Below, one piece after another: positions 31,837-41,528 of a DNA stretch of 64,000 nucleotides. Made by a program: the position numbers and the translations under genes. The notes beneath the pieces were generated by a model. It had not been told where the DNA came from, did no database searches, and saw nothing but the letters and a program-made list of their open reading frames with translations. The stretch is from Nemertoderma westbladi (lineage: Eukaryota; Xenacoelomorpha; Nemertodermatida; Nemertodermatidae), in assembly GCA_032718475.1 (NCBI GenBank), contig JAUCBJ010006807.1:1-64000 (forward strand), given 5' to 3'. Position 1 is the first letter of the stretch, and every line of letters begins with the position of its first letter.

Positions 31837-34515
31837 CTAATCACTACGTACGTACATACAAATTGCACTTATATGATTATTTGCATTAATTAAATTTATA
31901 CTTAATAGTTCGTACGTTACATGCGGCGCCTTCCAGGCGCACCACGTCCCAGTCTCAGTCTCATTCCCTCGTCTCCGGGAACTTATCTGTACCTCCTCAC
32001 GTCCTCTTCCCTGGCCCGTTTCTTGGTTATCACCTGCTCCTCTGGCATCATCCGCTTTCTGCTTCCGGACCTTCGCTGCCACTTCCTTGCTGATCCCGGT
32101 CGTCGGCTCCTTGGGCGCTGGTGTTATTAATGCCCGATACCGCTTCGCCGGTGGCCCCTCAGAATGGCCTGGTTGTCTCCCTCGTGTGGCGTCCCATAGG
32201 ATCATTTTCATTGCCTTTGGTACGTGTTCCGCCAAGAAATCCCTAAACTCCCTCCGGTTCTCTGGTGTCCACCTGTCCAGGTACCGTTGCGTGTTCATAA
32301 CTCCGGCGAACGATGCCGCCGTTGCTACCTCTTGATAGGTAAACGGTAACCTTCGCTTTATGATTTCCATGTGGGTCTCCTGGTTTATGAGGAAGAAACC
32401 CCACTTGAACTCTTGGGCCTTCATGCGCTGGCGCGTCATGGCCCCGACGTCGGCCCACTCCTCGAACCTCGTGAACTTCTCCTCGTCGCTCATCCAGTCG
32501 CACTCGCGTCCGTAGTGCCCCCGAAAGTGGCACTTTGGACATCGGTTATGCAACCGTGGACACGCCCCCATCCTGTGACTTGGTTCTCTACAGTAGAGAC
32601 AAAAGGTTCCCCGTTGGAACCGGTATAGGCAGCTGCTTTCCTGATGGGTCTGTCTCCCACAGTAGTCGCAGCCGAGTACCAATGTCTCCCGTCCCACCTC
32701 GTCTTTCGTCCCAAGCGATCTCCGCGGTCTATGGAGTCGCTGGTAGGCGAACTTCTCTACGTTGCTCTCCCTGTTTACGTCGATCTCTCCGCCCCTCTCG
32801 GGCATCGTCTCCCCGAATACTATCCGTGGTGCCGTCCCCGGTTGCTCGCCCAACCTGATGGTGCTCCCCGCGAAATCCATCGCCGGCTCCTCGTGCACCC
32901 AGGTCCGCTTGCCGGATCTGTTCCAGAAGGCCCTCGCCCCACTGGCCGTCACCACCCTTCCGCCAACCCAGTCCGTGTCCGAGTGGCCTATCCTTTCGAT
33001 GGGCGGCATCTCTCCGAACTCGTCGTCGTCGTCCTCCTCTGGTAGTGTCTCCAATCCCGGTATCCCGATGGATCCACTATGTCCCTTCCCGCCTTGGCTC
33101 TCGCCCGTAGCTCTCCATCCCTCTAGCTCCCTTAACTTCCTTGGCGGTTGGTCGCCCTCGGCGCCCGCTGGTATGGGCATCGTTTGCAACCCCGACGTCG
33201 ACTGTTTCGGCGATCCCACCGTCCATCCCAATTCTCGTCCTAGAGACTCCCCCGAACTCCCTGACGAAGTCCAATGAAGCTCGTCTAGACCCGCCTGTTC
33301 CTCGAAGCCATAACTCTGTGTCCTGGCCTCCTCTTCCCTCTCCTCTGCTTCTATCCTCTCCCGTCTAGCGACTTCTTCCAGTCGCTTTGCTTCCCGTCTA
33401 TCCATCTCTAGCTGCTCCCATCTCTGATACGGTGTATCTGTCTCCCCGTCTACCAGATGTCGGCTGTTGTAGTACACCGACTCGCCCTTCAGCCCCGGGT
33501 GGTCTACCAGACCGTCAAAGGCCGTCTTAAAGGCTCTCCTGTAGCTTAGGGGTGATCCCGATAACAGAAATGCCCCTGGTTCCCTTTCGATAACTACGGT
33601 CATGAATAAGTTAAGCAAACTTATCATCATCCAGTCCTCCTGCAGGATATATCGCTTCTGATATACCTTTATCGCTCCTCTGCGAAACTGATATACCTCC
33701 TGCTTTCCCGGTCTCGCTCCCCACTTCAGCGAGTTCGCTAGTTCTGCTCCGTATTCTTCCCTAAACTTCCCCCAATCCATCGGTTTGTGGCATACGAGCC
33801 CCAATAATTGGCCCATCGCCACCGCCCCGCATTGGCCTGTGTTCTCGACCACCCCCAATCCATCCGGTGCCGTCATAGCCATAAAGACTTTCTGCATATC
33901 CAGGAGGTTGGTGGCGTCCGGACCGATGATCCTCTCCGCGTCCTCGCGAATCGCCGATCCCACTTTCGTCGTCGACTTCTCTCTTACTAAGACTTGTACC
34001 GCTTTCGGCAGTCGGTCTAATTTCGGCCCGTCCTTCTTCCCATACGTCCCTAGGTCGAATAAGAAGATGTCCCCATTCGGCGCGGCCAAATGTAGGAGTA
34101 TGGTCCTGGCCGACCCTGCCGTTCCTCGTCTTGAACCCGCTTCGTCCTCCACGGTTCCCTCGTCATCTAGGATCATATATCCTCCTCTGTTGACGGACTC
34201 TATGAATCTTTTCCAGTCCTTCCTCGGCGATTCCCTCGGATACTTCGGAATCCCGAACTTCGCCTCGTCCCCTTTCACCACGTAGTGGAAGTGTTGGAAG
34301 ATCGCGTTATCTAGTGACGGGGTCCCGTAGGTCCCGACCAACCGCTGTTCGTGCGCCTCCCGGAAGTGATCCTGCAGCGCTCGTGCCGCGTGACCCCTTT
34401 CCAACCTCTCGTAGTATCCTCTCGTCTTCTCTTCCGGGTGTCTTTCGGTGAAATCCACCAATATTTCTTTTCCTCCTGACTCCGCCTTTCTCTTCCTGAT
34501 CAGCTTACTCGCCAT
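31837..34515 (-). CDS. ORF3 of element A: DEDD-type 3'-5' exonuclease plus three zinc knuckles
   Basis: The start is ATG 34513-34515; it is followed by a basic stretch (KLIRKRK) that could act as a nuclear signal. Exonuclease-like domain: Asp117-x-Glu119 (ILDDEG), a strand TILLHLAAPNGDIFLFDLG, and KVGSAIRED with Asp192, the order seen in WRN and RNase D-type enzymes; a third acidic site may be in YILQEDWMMISLL. A charged linker with an Arg/Glu-rich helix follows, then three CX2CX4HX4C knuckles (about residues 613-675) and a basic tail. Compared with copy C, one extra base near 32035 changes the last residues: the C-copy stop corresponds to 31983, so the end at 31837 is probably not original. 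The protein lies in the env position but has no visible signal peptide or membrane helix. Nuclease activity is inferred, not shown. Confidence 0.75.
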   Translation of the reverse strand: MASKLIRKRKAESGGKEILVDFTERHPEEKTRGYYERLERGHAARALQDHFREAHEQRLVGTYGTPSLDNAIFQHFHYVVKGDEAKFGIPKYPRESPRKDWKRFIESVNRGGYMILDDEGTVEDEAGSRRGTAGSARTILLHLAAPNGDIFLFDLGTYGKKDGPKLDRLPKAVQVLVREKSTTKVGSAIREDAERIIGPDATNLLDMQKVFMAMTAPDGLGVVENTGQCGAVAMGQLLGLVCHKPMDWGKFREEYGAELANSLKWGARPGKQEVYQFRRGAIKVYQKRYILQEDWMMISLLNLFMTVVIEREPGAFLLSGSPLSYRRAFKTAFDGLVDHPGLKGESVYYNSRHLVDGETDTPYQRWEQLEMDRREAKRLEEVARRERIEAEEREEEARTQSYGFEEQAGLDELHWTSSGSSGESLGRELGWTVGSPKQSTSGLQTMPIPAGAEGDQPPRKLRELEGWRATGESQGGKGHSGSIGIPGLETLPEEDDDDEFGEMPPIERIGHSDTDWVGGRVVTASGARAFWNRSGKRTWVHEEPAMDFAGSTIRLGEQPGTAPRIVFGETMPERGGEIDVNRESNVEKFAYQRLHRPRRSLGTKDEVGRETLVLGCDYCGRQTHQESSCLYRFQRGTFCLYCREPSHRMGACPRLHNRCPKCHFRGHYGRECDWMSDEEKFTRFEEWADVGAMTRQRMKAQEFKWGFFLINQETHMEIIKRRLPFTYQEVATAASFAGVMNTQRYLDRWTPENRREFRDFLAEHVPKAMKMILWDATRGRQPGHSEGPPAKRYRALITPAPKEPTTGISKEVAAKVRKQKADDARGAGDNQETGQGRGREEVQISSRRRGNETETGTWCAWKAPHVTYELLSINLINANNHISAICMYVRSD

Positions 34516-35019
34516 TCCGAACACTACACTCGCTCACCTGTAGGGTGGTGCCTTACCAAGGCGCAATACAGATGAGTGTGGTATTTAGGATGTTTCGTAC
34601 AGTTCGATAATGGCCTACTTTCTACTTAATTGCGCCTTTCAAGCTAAGTTTTACCTAATTAATTTCGGAGCTAGTAAATCAGCCTAATTTACAATTTCTG
34701 TCCGTTACTTTTATTATGTTCTAGAACGACTTCGCTTGTGTTGCCACTATTTTCTAACTTTCAGCCCTATTCTATTTATTTGTTTATTTTTTATTTTGAT
34801 TCTACTGTCCTACTACTTATTACTGCCTATGGATTTATTCTATTCTCTCTCTGATCCATATTCTGGCCTACTCAGTGGGCCTATGCAGTACAGCAGTATG
34901 CGTCGTGTGGCCACACGATTTATCCAGCTGCACTCATATGCCCCCCTCTCGCTACTAACTCTACTTACTGCTAATTAATATCTATATCCTATTTACCCCC
35001 TTTTACCTCTTACTCCCTC
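34516..35019 (-). other. Non-coding leader of ORF3 in element A
   Basis: AT-rich, nearly identical to the interval upstream of ORF3 in copy C (59328-59837). I see no gene. Confidence 0.5.
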
Positions 35020-35025
35020 TCTTCT

Positions 35026-35925
35026 AACTAATGGTACTACGTACCCTCTAACTCTAACTAACGGTACTACGTACCTACTAACTCTAACTCTAACTAGGTA
35101 CTACGTACCTACTAACTCTAGCTAATTATTGGTACTACATACCCTCTAACTCTCTAACTATCGGTACTACGTACCCTCTAACTCTAACTCTAACTAGGTA
35201 CTACGTACCTACTAACTCTCTAACTATCGGTACTACGTACCCTCTAACTCTAACTCTAACTAGGTACTACGTACCTACTAACTCTCTAACTATCGGTACT
35301 ACGTACCTACTAACTAACTCTAGGTACTACGTACCTACTAACTCTCTAACTATCGGTACTACGTACCCTCTAACTCTAACTCTAACTAGGTACTACGTAC
35401 CTACTAACTCTCTAACTATCGGTACTACGTACCCTCTAACTAACTCTAGGTACTACGTACCTACTAACTCTCTAACTCTAGGCACTACGTACCTACTAAC
35501 TCTCTAACCCTAGGCACTACATACCTACTAACTAACTAACTCTAGGTACTACGTACCTATTAACTCTCTAACTCTAGGCACTACATACCTACTAACTAAC
35601 TAACTCTAGGTACTACGTACCTACTAACTCTCTAACTCTAGGCACTACGTACCTACTAACTCTCTAACCCTAGGCACTACATACCTACTAACTAACTAAC
35701 TCTAGGTACTACGTACCTATTAACTCTCTAACTCTAGGCACTACATACCTACTAACTAACTAACTCTAGGTACTACGTACCTATTAACTCTCTAACTCTA
35801 GGCACTACGTACCTACTAACTCTCTAACTCTAGGTACTACGTACCTATTAACTCTCTAACTCTAGGTACTACGTACCTACTAACTAACTAACTCTAGGTG
35901 CTACGTACCTACTAACTAACTAACT
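35026..35925. repeat. Tandem array with GGTACTACGTACC hairpin motifs, element A
   Basis: Alternating units of 32 and 34 bp (66-bp dimers) built from GGTACTACGTACC and CTAACTCTAAC-like spacers; later units are shortened or carry GGCACTACGTACC. Each core is an inverted repeat GGTAC-TAC-GTACC. The array sits between pol and ORF3; copy C has a shorter one at 59838-60420. Confidence 0.9.
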
Positions 35926-36027
35926 ATTTTTATTTATTTTATTTTTTGTGTGGGAAGGGCGTCTCGCCCTCAATCCCACCCCCCTCAGTCCAAAACTTGG
36001 ACGACTAAACTCCACACTAACTCTAAT

Positions 36028-39000
36028 TTAAGGTGCCCCTTCTAGAAGACAGCATTTACCTACTGCTCTCCAGTAGGTTTTTCTGTCTTTCGCACCTATC
36101 TTTCCACCTATCCGCACTTCTACCGATCGGACTCTTCCGTCCTCGTCGGAGTAGGTGCCTACAACTCTCGCCAACCGCCACTGGTTGTTGATGATGGTAT
36201 CATCCGTAACGATTACGAGATCTCCTACTTTTAACTCCCGATTCGGTTTCCTCCACTTGCTTCGCTTATGGAGTGTGGGTAGGTATTCCTCTACCCACCT
36301 CCTCCAATACTCTGCGCTAATTGCTTTAGCTACTTTCCAACTTTGGCGGGAGTGTATATCATCTGGGTCCACACCCCGCATATCGATGGTCGCTGGCCTT
36401 TCCATCAGAAAATGGCTAGGCGTCAGCACGTCTAACGACTCAGGGTCATCATTCTCCGGATATAGCGGTCTGCTATTAATGATCCCCTCGCACTTCGCAA
36501 GTACCGTCCTTAAGACGTCTTCAGTGACCATGTGGGTGTTCATCAGCTTCGTCATTAGACGTTTTGAACTGCCCACCAGTCTTTCGACGCATCCTAGTGT
36601 ATGTGGTGCATACGGCGTCCGTCTCTCCCACTTTACTTGTCGTCTCCTCATGGCCGCCCTGACTTGCGCGGTTGCATCTTGGGCGAGTTCTATCCCCACT
36701 GCCCGCGTATTGTTGCATACGAAGATAATGCCGTAACGTTTCTCCGTGTGTCGCATCACTTTGATCTTTATCGGCCCGAACATGTCCACACCGCAATGCG
36801 TAAATGGCGGGTCGTGCTGTCTTACCCTACTCGCCGGTAGTGGCGCCATCTCCTGTACGGCTCGCTCCTTCTTCGCTCGTCGGCAGGTCTGGCACTGCCC
36901 CACTACCGCTTTCACCTTCTTCCTTAATTGTTTGACCCAATAGGTCCTTCTTATCTCTGTGAGGGTTCGGTTGGTGCCCCCATGCAATATCGATTTATGG
37001 GAGTCCCATATAATCTGGTGGACTATTGGCGATCCTGTGGGAATGATGATGGGTTTCGGTGGCACGACTATACTGTTGTTATATCCCACCCTAGAATTCA
37101 TTACTAGAATCCCATCGTCGTTTAGTTGTGGCGACAGCGTGATCAACTCGCTATCCCGTCGGAGGTGCTGTTGGTTACCGACGCGTTCCACCTCGTCGCC
37201 GTAGTTCTTGCGTTGTTCATAGCGGATCACTGCCTTGGCCGCTCCTTCCAGATCTATGGTTGTCCTGGTCTTCTTGTCCTTGCCGACTCCCGCAAGGAAA
37301 TTCCCAAAGGCTCTCCAGTACGCCACTAGTTTCTTGGTCTTATACCAACTAGAACTGTAGCTGAGGAGTTTATCCGTCGGGTTATCGCACAGTTCCCTTC
37401 CTGGTTGCACGTCCCTAATCTCCCTCACCATCTGGGAGTATATCTCTTCTCCCTCCGAATCTCCCTCTTCTCCTTCTGATACTACTTCCGAGCCCGGGTC
37501 CACCTTCCTCATCGGCGGCCAGGCCTCCCTATCGCTCAGAAATTGTGGCCCATGTTGCCACAATACTTCCTTCTTCAGGAAAGTGTGGCGTTCCACGCCC
37601 CTCGACAGCAAGTCCGCTGGGTTCTCATCTGTTGGGCAGTAGTGCCACCTTTCCAGTTCTGTGCTCGCCCTTATTTCGTCCACTCTATTCGCGACGAATA
37701 TCGGGTATTTCGTCTTTTCGTTGTGTAGCCAACCAAGCACTACCATGGAGTCCGTCCAGTAGTGTATCTCCACTATGTTGGGAATTGTATCCACTAGGTA
37801 GGCTGTGGCTCTAACTCCTAGTCTCGCAGCTGTCAATTCTAACTTGGGAACAGATGCTGAATCTGGCGGCGTTGACTTAGCTTTGCTAAAGGCTAGTCTG
37901 GGCTTGTGAGGCCCCTCTCGTTGTACTAAATAGAGTGCCGCTCCGTATGCCTCTAACGACGCGTCGGAGAACATATGTAAGTCCAGATTCGTCATGTTCC
38001 CGTCCGGAAAATACACTCGCGGCATGTTGTATGTTCCCATCCTCTCCAAGTCTCCTGTCCATTTGCTCCACTGTCTCTTGATGTCCTCTGGTACCTCTAC
38101 ATCCCATTCATCCTTCAATTTATATACTCTCTTGAGTATCTGTTTCCCCGTGACTAGTAGTGGGGATGCTAGGCCTAGGGGATCGTATATCCTTGCTATA
38201 TACGATACATAACCCCTCTTCGTATGGGTGTCTGCGCCCTCCTGGCTCAGCTGATACTTCAGTTCGTCTGTTTTTCTATCCCACACGATTCCCAATGCCT
38301 TCTGCTGGGATTCCGTTCTCTTAATCGCCATGTCCTGTCCTTTGGCTGTTGTAGGGTTGTCCATGGTCGATTCTGGTTTCTTGTCTTCTATTTCCTTGAT
38401 AAATTCTTCTGAACTGGATTGGAATTTGGTCAGGTTGAAGCCGGATCCTTTCAGGATGTCGCGAACCTCGCGCCCTGTTTCCAGTATCTCCTCAACCGTA
38501 TTTCCAGACTCCATACCGTCGTCTACGTAGAAGCCGCGTCTGATCATATCGACGGCCCTACTGCTATATCTATCTTCCTTCCCCTTTACCGTGTCTCTCA
38601 CTGCCATAGTCGTCGTAAATGAGGACGACTTGGCCCCCATGTTTTGTACTACCATCTTATATGCCGGTATTATAGGCGGTTCTTCTTCGCCGTTATACCA
38701 TAAGAAGCGTTGACTATCGCTATCTTCCTCTGTTACTCGGACTTGGTTGAACATGCCTTCTATGTCACACGTGAAGGCGTGTTTCCCATTCCTAAATCTA
38801 AGTAGTACTTCTATGCCCGAATTGTATATGTTTGGGCCCTCTAGTAGGTAATCGTTTAAGCACTTTCCGTCGGTCTTTGCCGATGCATCGACTACCATCC
38901 TAAGTTTACCTTTCTTTGGGTCTAAAGCTACGTGGAGTGGCAGGTAGTATGTCCTGTCCGTGTTCGGCTCGTCGACTGGTAACTCCACGGCCCATCCTTT

Positions 39001-40386
39001 CTCGACGTACTTCTTTATCGTTTTGTGAATGTACTCATTCTTCTCGGGGCTCCGTTGTAGTGTTTGTTTCAGCTTGCGGAGTCTCGTGAGTACCATCCCT
39101 CTATTATCGGGTAACGGTATCTTCGGTAGTTTCCATACCATTCCTATAGTATACCGCCCCTCATCACACGTCATCGATTCCTCCACACTTTGTAGAGCCT
39201 GCTTGTCTTCTACCGAGGTCCCGACCCCGGTCTCTTTCAGTCCCTCAAAGTCTTGTCTGAGCAGTCTTTTAAGCTGCTCCTCTGCTCCCTCATCACCCAT
39301 TTCTTGCATTGTTCCCGCGAACATGCATCCTGATGTCTCCGACATCCTGAATGGTATCTTGCTCTTAATTGGACCACTCAGCGTCCACCCGAATGGCGTT
39401 AATATGGCCACCGGGTCGCTCTGCTTGTCTTCGCCGAAGACCGTTTGCATTCTCTCGTGGGCCGTTGGGCAGTCCATGCCTACTATGATGGATACCTTCC
39501 TAACGTCCACGTCTGGGATTGAGAAGTCAATGTTGTCCAGGAATTTGTATTGCTCGACCTCGATGTTGGTCGGCCGCCTGGCATTGATGTTAATTGACTC
39601 TATTACTTGGATGGGGTCGATGGTTGCTCCATAATCGCATCCTGGTGCCACTGCTGCAATTGCGCACCGTCCTGTCCTCATCTCTAGGATCTCGTCTTTG
39701 CTAGAGATGGTTGTCACCGCCATCCTGCTTGGTCTCGTTCTCAACCCTATTTCTTCGGCTACCCATTCCTCAAATAATGTGAAGGCAGCTCCACTATCAA
39801 CCAGCATTAGTGTTGTTACTGATCGATTGCCTTCCCCGATCACTCGTACTGGTACTACTCCAAGTAGCACTGTGCCTCTTTTCTTCGCCCCTACCGTGCT
39901 CGTTGCCATCGTTTGGCCTCTCCTTTGGCCAAACTTGACTGGCTTCTCTTGGCATTCCCTGGCCTTGTGTCCACTCTTCACACATCGCGAGCAGATTTTA
40001 TTGCTCGACGCGTAATCTATCTGGTCTTGCCTCGGTAGCGCCTGCCAGTACCTGCAATTCATGGTTTTATGAAGCGCATTTGCGTGTAACTGGCATTTGC
40101 TCTTTGGGTCGTAGCCCTCTTTATACAATGCATTGCGTATCGCAGTTATATTCGTACCAAAGTCCCTACTATTCTTATTGACTGGGTTTGGCCTACTGGA
40201 CGTACTGGGGTTATGTTTATTCATGTTGTTATTGTTCCCCTGTCCGTCCCTTGATGTTGTCTTATCTTCGTTTGTCTGTGGACTTGCAGTCCCCTGCGTC
40301 GCTGCATATGGCAATGATTGCCTGAGTCTCGGTAACGCGTTCGATGTGTTGTGCTCTGGTTTTGGTCTATGGTAGTCTGTCTTTGG
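36028..40386 (-). CDS. pol: BEL/Pao pol of element A, integrase core deleted
   Basis: The frame follows the gag frame after a single TGA (40387-40389) and has no ATG before the first domain, so it is probably made as a gag-pol fusion. Domains in order: zinc knuckles (Cys-x-Leu-His..; CSRCVKSGHKAREC), A17 protease with Asp-Ser-Gly (about 39791-39802), BEL/Pao linker, reverse transcriptase with YVDD (38518-38529), RNase H (MFSDASLEAYG), integrase zinc region (HGG..; CQTCRRAKK), integrase core and DUF5641-type end. Relative to copy C about 47 codons are missing near 36667, including the second catalytic Asp (YSDNGTNF in C). The deletion is in frame, but the integrase should be inactive. Confidence 0.88.
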   Translation of the reverse strand, partial: PKTDYHRPKPEHNTSNALPRLRQSLPYAATQGTASPQTNEDKTTSRDGQGNNNNMNKHNPSTSSRPNPVNKNSRDFGTNITAIRNALYKEGYDPKSKCQLHANALHKTMNCRYWQALPRQDQIDYASSNKICSRCVKSGHKARECQEKPVKFGQRRGQTMATSTVGAKKRGTVLLGVVPVRVIGEGNRSVTTLMLVDSGAAFTLFEEWVAEEIGLRTRPSRMAVTTISSKDEILEMRTGRCAIAAVAPGCDYGATIDPIQVIESININARRPTNIEVEQYKFLDNIDFSIPDVDVRKVSIIVGMDCPTAHERMQTVFGEDKQSDPVAILTPFGWTLSGPIKSKIPFRMSETSGCMFAGTMQEMGDEGAEEQLKRLLRQDFEGLKETGVGTSVEDKQALQSVEESMTCDEGRYTIGMVWKLPKIPLPDNRGMVLTRLRKLKQTLQRSPEKNEYIHKTIKKYVEKGWAVELPVDEPNTDRTYYLPLHVALDPKKGKLRMVVDASAKTDGKCLNDYLLEGPNIYNSGIEVLLRFRNGKHAFTCDIEGMFNQVRVTEEDSDSQRFLWYNGEEEPPIIPAYKMVVQNMGAKSSSFTTTMAVRDTVKGKEDRYSSRAVDMIRRGFYVDDGMESGNTVEEILETGREVRDILKGSGFNLTKFQSSSEEFIKEIEDKKPESTMDNPTTAKGQDMAIKRTESQQKALGIVWDRKTDELKYQLSQEGADTHTKRGYVSYIARIYDPLGLASPLLVTGKQILKRVYKLKDEWDVEVPEDIKRQWSKWTGDLERMGTYNMPRVYFPDGNMTNLDLHMFSDASLEAYGAALYLVQREGPHKPRLAFSKAKSTPPDSASVPKLELTAARLGVRATAYLVDTIPNIVEIHYWTDSMVVLGWLHNEKTKYPIFVANRVDEIRASTELERWHYCPTDENPADLLSRGVERHTFLKKEVLWQHGPQFLSDREAWPPMRKVDPGSEVVSEGEEGDSEGEEIYSQMVREIRDVQPGRELCDNPTDKLLSYSSSWYKTKKLVAYWRAFGNFLAGVGKDKKTRTTIDLEGAAKAVIRYEQRKNYGDEVERVGNQQHLRRDSELITLSPQLNDDGILVMNSRVGYNNSIVVPPKPIIIPTGSPIVHQIIWDSHKSILHGGTNRTLTEIRRTYWVKQLRKKVKAVVGQCQTCRRAKKERAVQEMAPLPASRVRQHDPPFTHCGVDMFGPIKIKVMRHTEKRYGIIFVCNNTRAVGIELAQDATAQVRAAMRRRQVKWERRTPYAPHTLGCVERLVGSSKRLMTKLMNTHMVTEDVLRTVLAKCEGIINSRPLYPENDDPESLDVLTPSHFLMERPATIDMRGVDPDDIHSRQSWKVAKAISAEYWRRWVEEYLPTLHKRSKWRKPNRELKVGDLVIVTDDTIINNQWRLARVVGTYSDEDGRVRSVEVRIGGKIGAKDRKTYWRAVGKCCLLEGAP

Positions 40387-41528
40387 TCACTTTCCCAGGC
40401 TGTCTTCACTATAGACTGGGTCCGTTATTAGTTCGGCCTCGTAATTTAAGAAGTTTGACATTTCTTCTAAACCCGGTTCCGCACCCTTCTTGTCTCGAGT
40501 GGAGAAAGCGATCCTTTTGAAAGCTTCCTTTCTTCTCGTATCAGTGGAATATTCCCGCTCGCGAGATCTCTCGTCGACCTCCCGGTTAAACCCCACTGTT
40601 CTTCTTTCCTCCTCTGATTGGGCTCGATGCTTCGTCCGCCCTCCCGCAACGTCAACCTGTCTTTCCTTGCCCGGTCGCACGTCGCTGGGGATACTCGTAA
40701 TCCCCCTATTACTTTCCGTCGCTGGTTGTTGCGGTTTACCTATTTCGGCCCTCGCATTATCCGCTGACGGCTGTGGGACACTCTCTGCCCCCCCCTTCTC
40801 GCCGCTAACTCTCTGTTGTGGGGCCCTCGTAGCCCCCCCCCCCCCCCACTCGCTACATCTAACTTCGCTACCTCTTTCCCCGCTATTATATACCTCTCTA
40901 GTCGACACATCAACCCTACCACAGTCGGGTCTGTTCACCCTCGCCTCTCCCTCTGTTATTGCATGGCCTACCAGACCCTCTACTCCCTGCCTACCAACTA
41001 CGTGGCCTACCAGGCCCTCTGCTCCCTGTCTACTAACTACGTGGCCTACCAGGCCCTCTGCTCCCTGTCTACTAACTACGTGGCCTACCAGGCCCTCTGC
41101 TCCCTGTCTACTAACTACGTGGCCTACCAGGCCCTCTGCTCCCTGTCTACTAACTACATGGCCTACCAGGCCCTCTGCTCCCTGTCTACTAACTACGTGG
41201 CCTACCAGGCTCTCTTCCGCCTGGTTATGTAGGCCCGACGTGTTTACATTAATAGCACCCATATTAGAAACGGAATCAATTTGCTCGTTTGAAACAAAAC
41301 CATTTGCATTATTCTGCGCGACTACGTTATCTGAATTATTTTGTAAATTCGGGCTGAGATCATTATTTAAATTATTCGAATTATTTTGCGTAACTACATC
41401 AACATTAGGATTATTTTCTACATTAGTATTGGGATTGTTCTGATTTAAATTTAAATTACTACCACTAGGCAAAGTATTTCCTGCAATAAAGGTTTGATTA
41501 GTGTTATCCCATACGGTACTATTAATAT
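40387..41528 (-). pseudogene. gag: Element A gag, C-terminal part (downstream of the LINE)
   Basis: Low-complexity gag: Asn-rich start, then seven units of a 13-residue repeat around GLVGHVV (39-bp DNA repeat, about 40962-41224), a poly-Gly run coded by about 15 C on the + strand, an Arg/Glu-rich region, and an end at TGA 40387. 40622-41528 is duplicated at 44531-45390 on the other side of the LINE, so gag is no longer continuous. No capsid fold is obvious; the assignment rests on position between LTR and pol and on similarity to element B. Confidence 0.7.
40962..41224 (+). repeat. 39-bp minisatellite in gag, seven units
   Basis: The + strand unit begins GGCCTACCAGGCCCTCTGC. The duplicate copy beyond the LINE (about 44872-45012) has only four units. 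Confidence 0.9.

Noticed and set aside
32644-33277. Long + strand frames opposite ORF3 of element A (repeated at 57454-58089)
   Set aside because: They mirror the coding strand of ORF3 in both copies, and their Pro/Ser-rich composition follows from the reverse complement.
31837-34515. ORF3 as an envelope gene
   Set aside because: It is in the env position, but no signal peptide, transmembrane helix or fusion-like region is visible, whereas nuclease and knuckle motifs are.
35026-35925. CRISPR-like or telomeric array
   Set aside because: Units are contiguous and lack unique spacers; CTAACTC is not a known telomere repeat, and the array lies inside an LTR element.
40490-41443. Repetitive + strand frame across the gag minisatellite
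   Set aside because: Its repeats are the reverse complement of the gag 39-bp units; gag on the minus strand is between LTR and pol.
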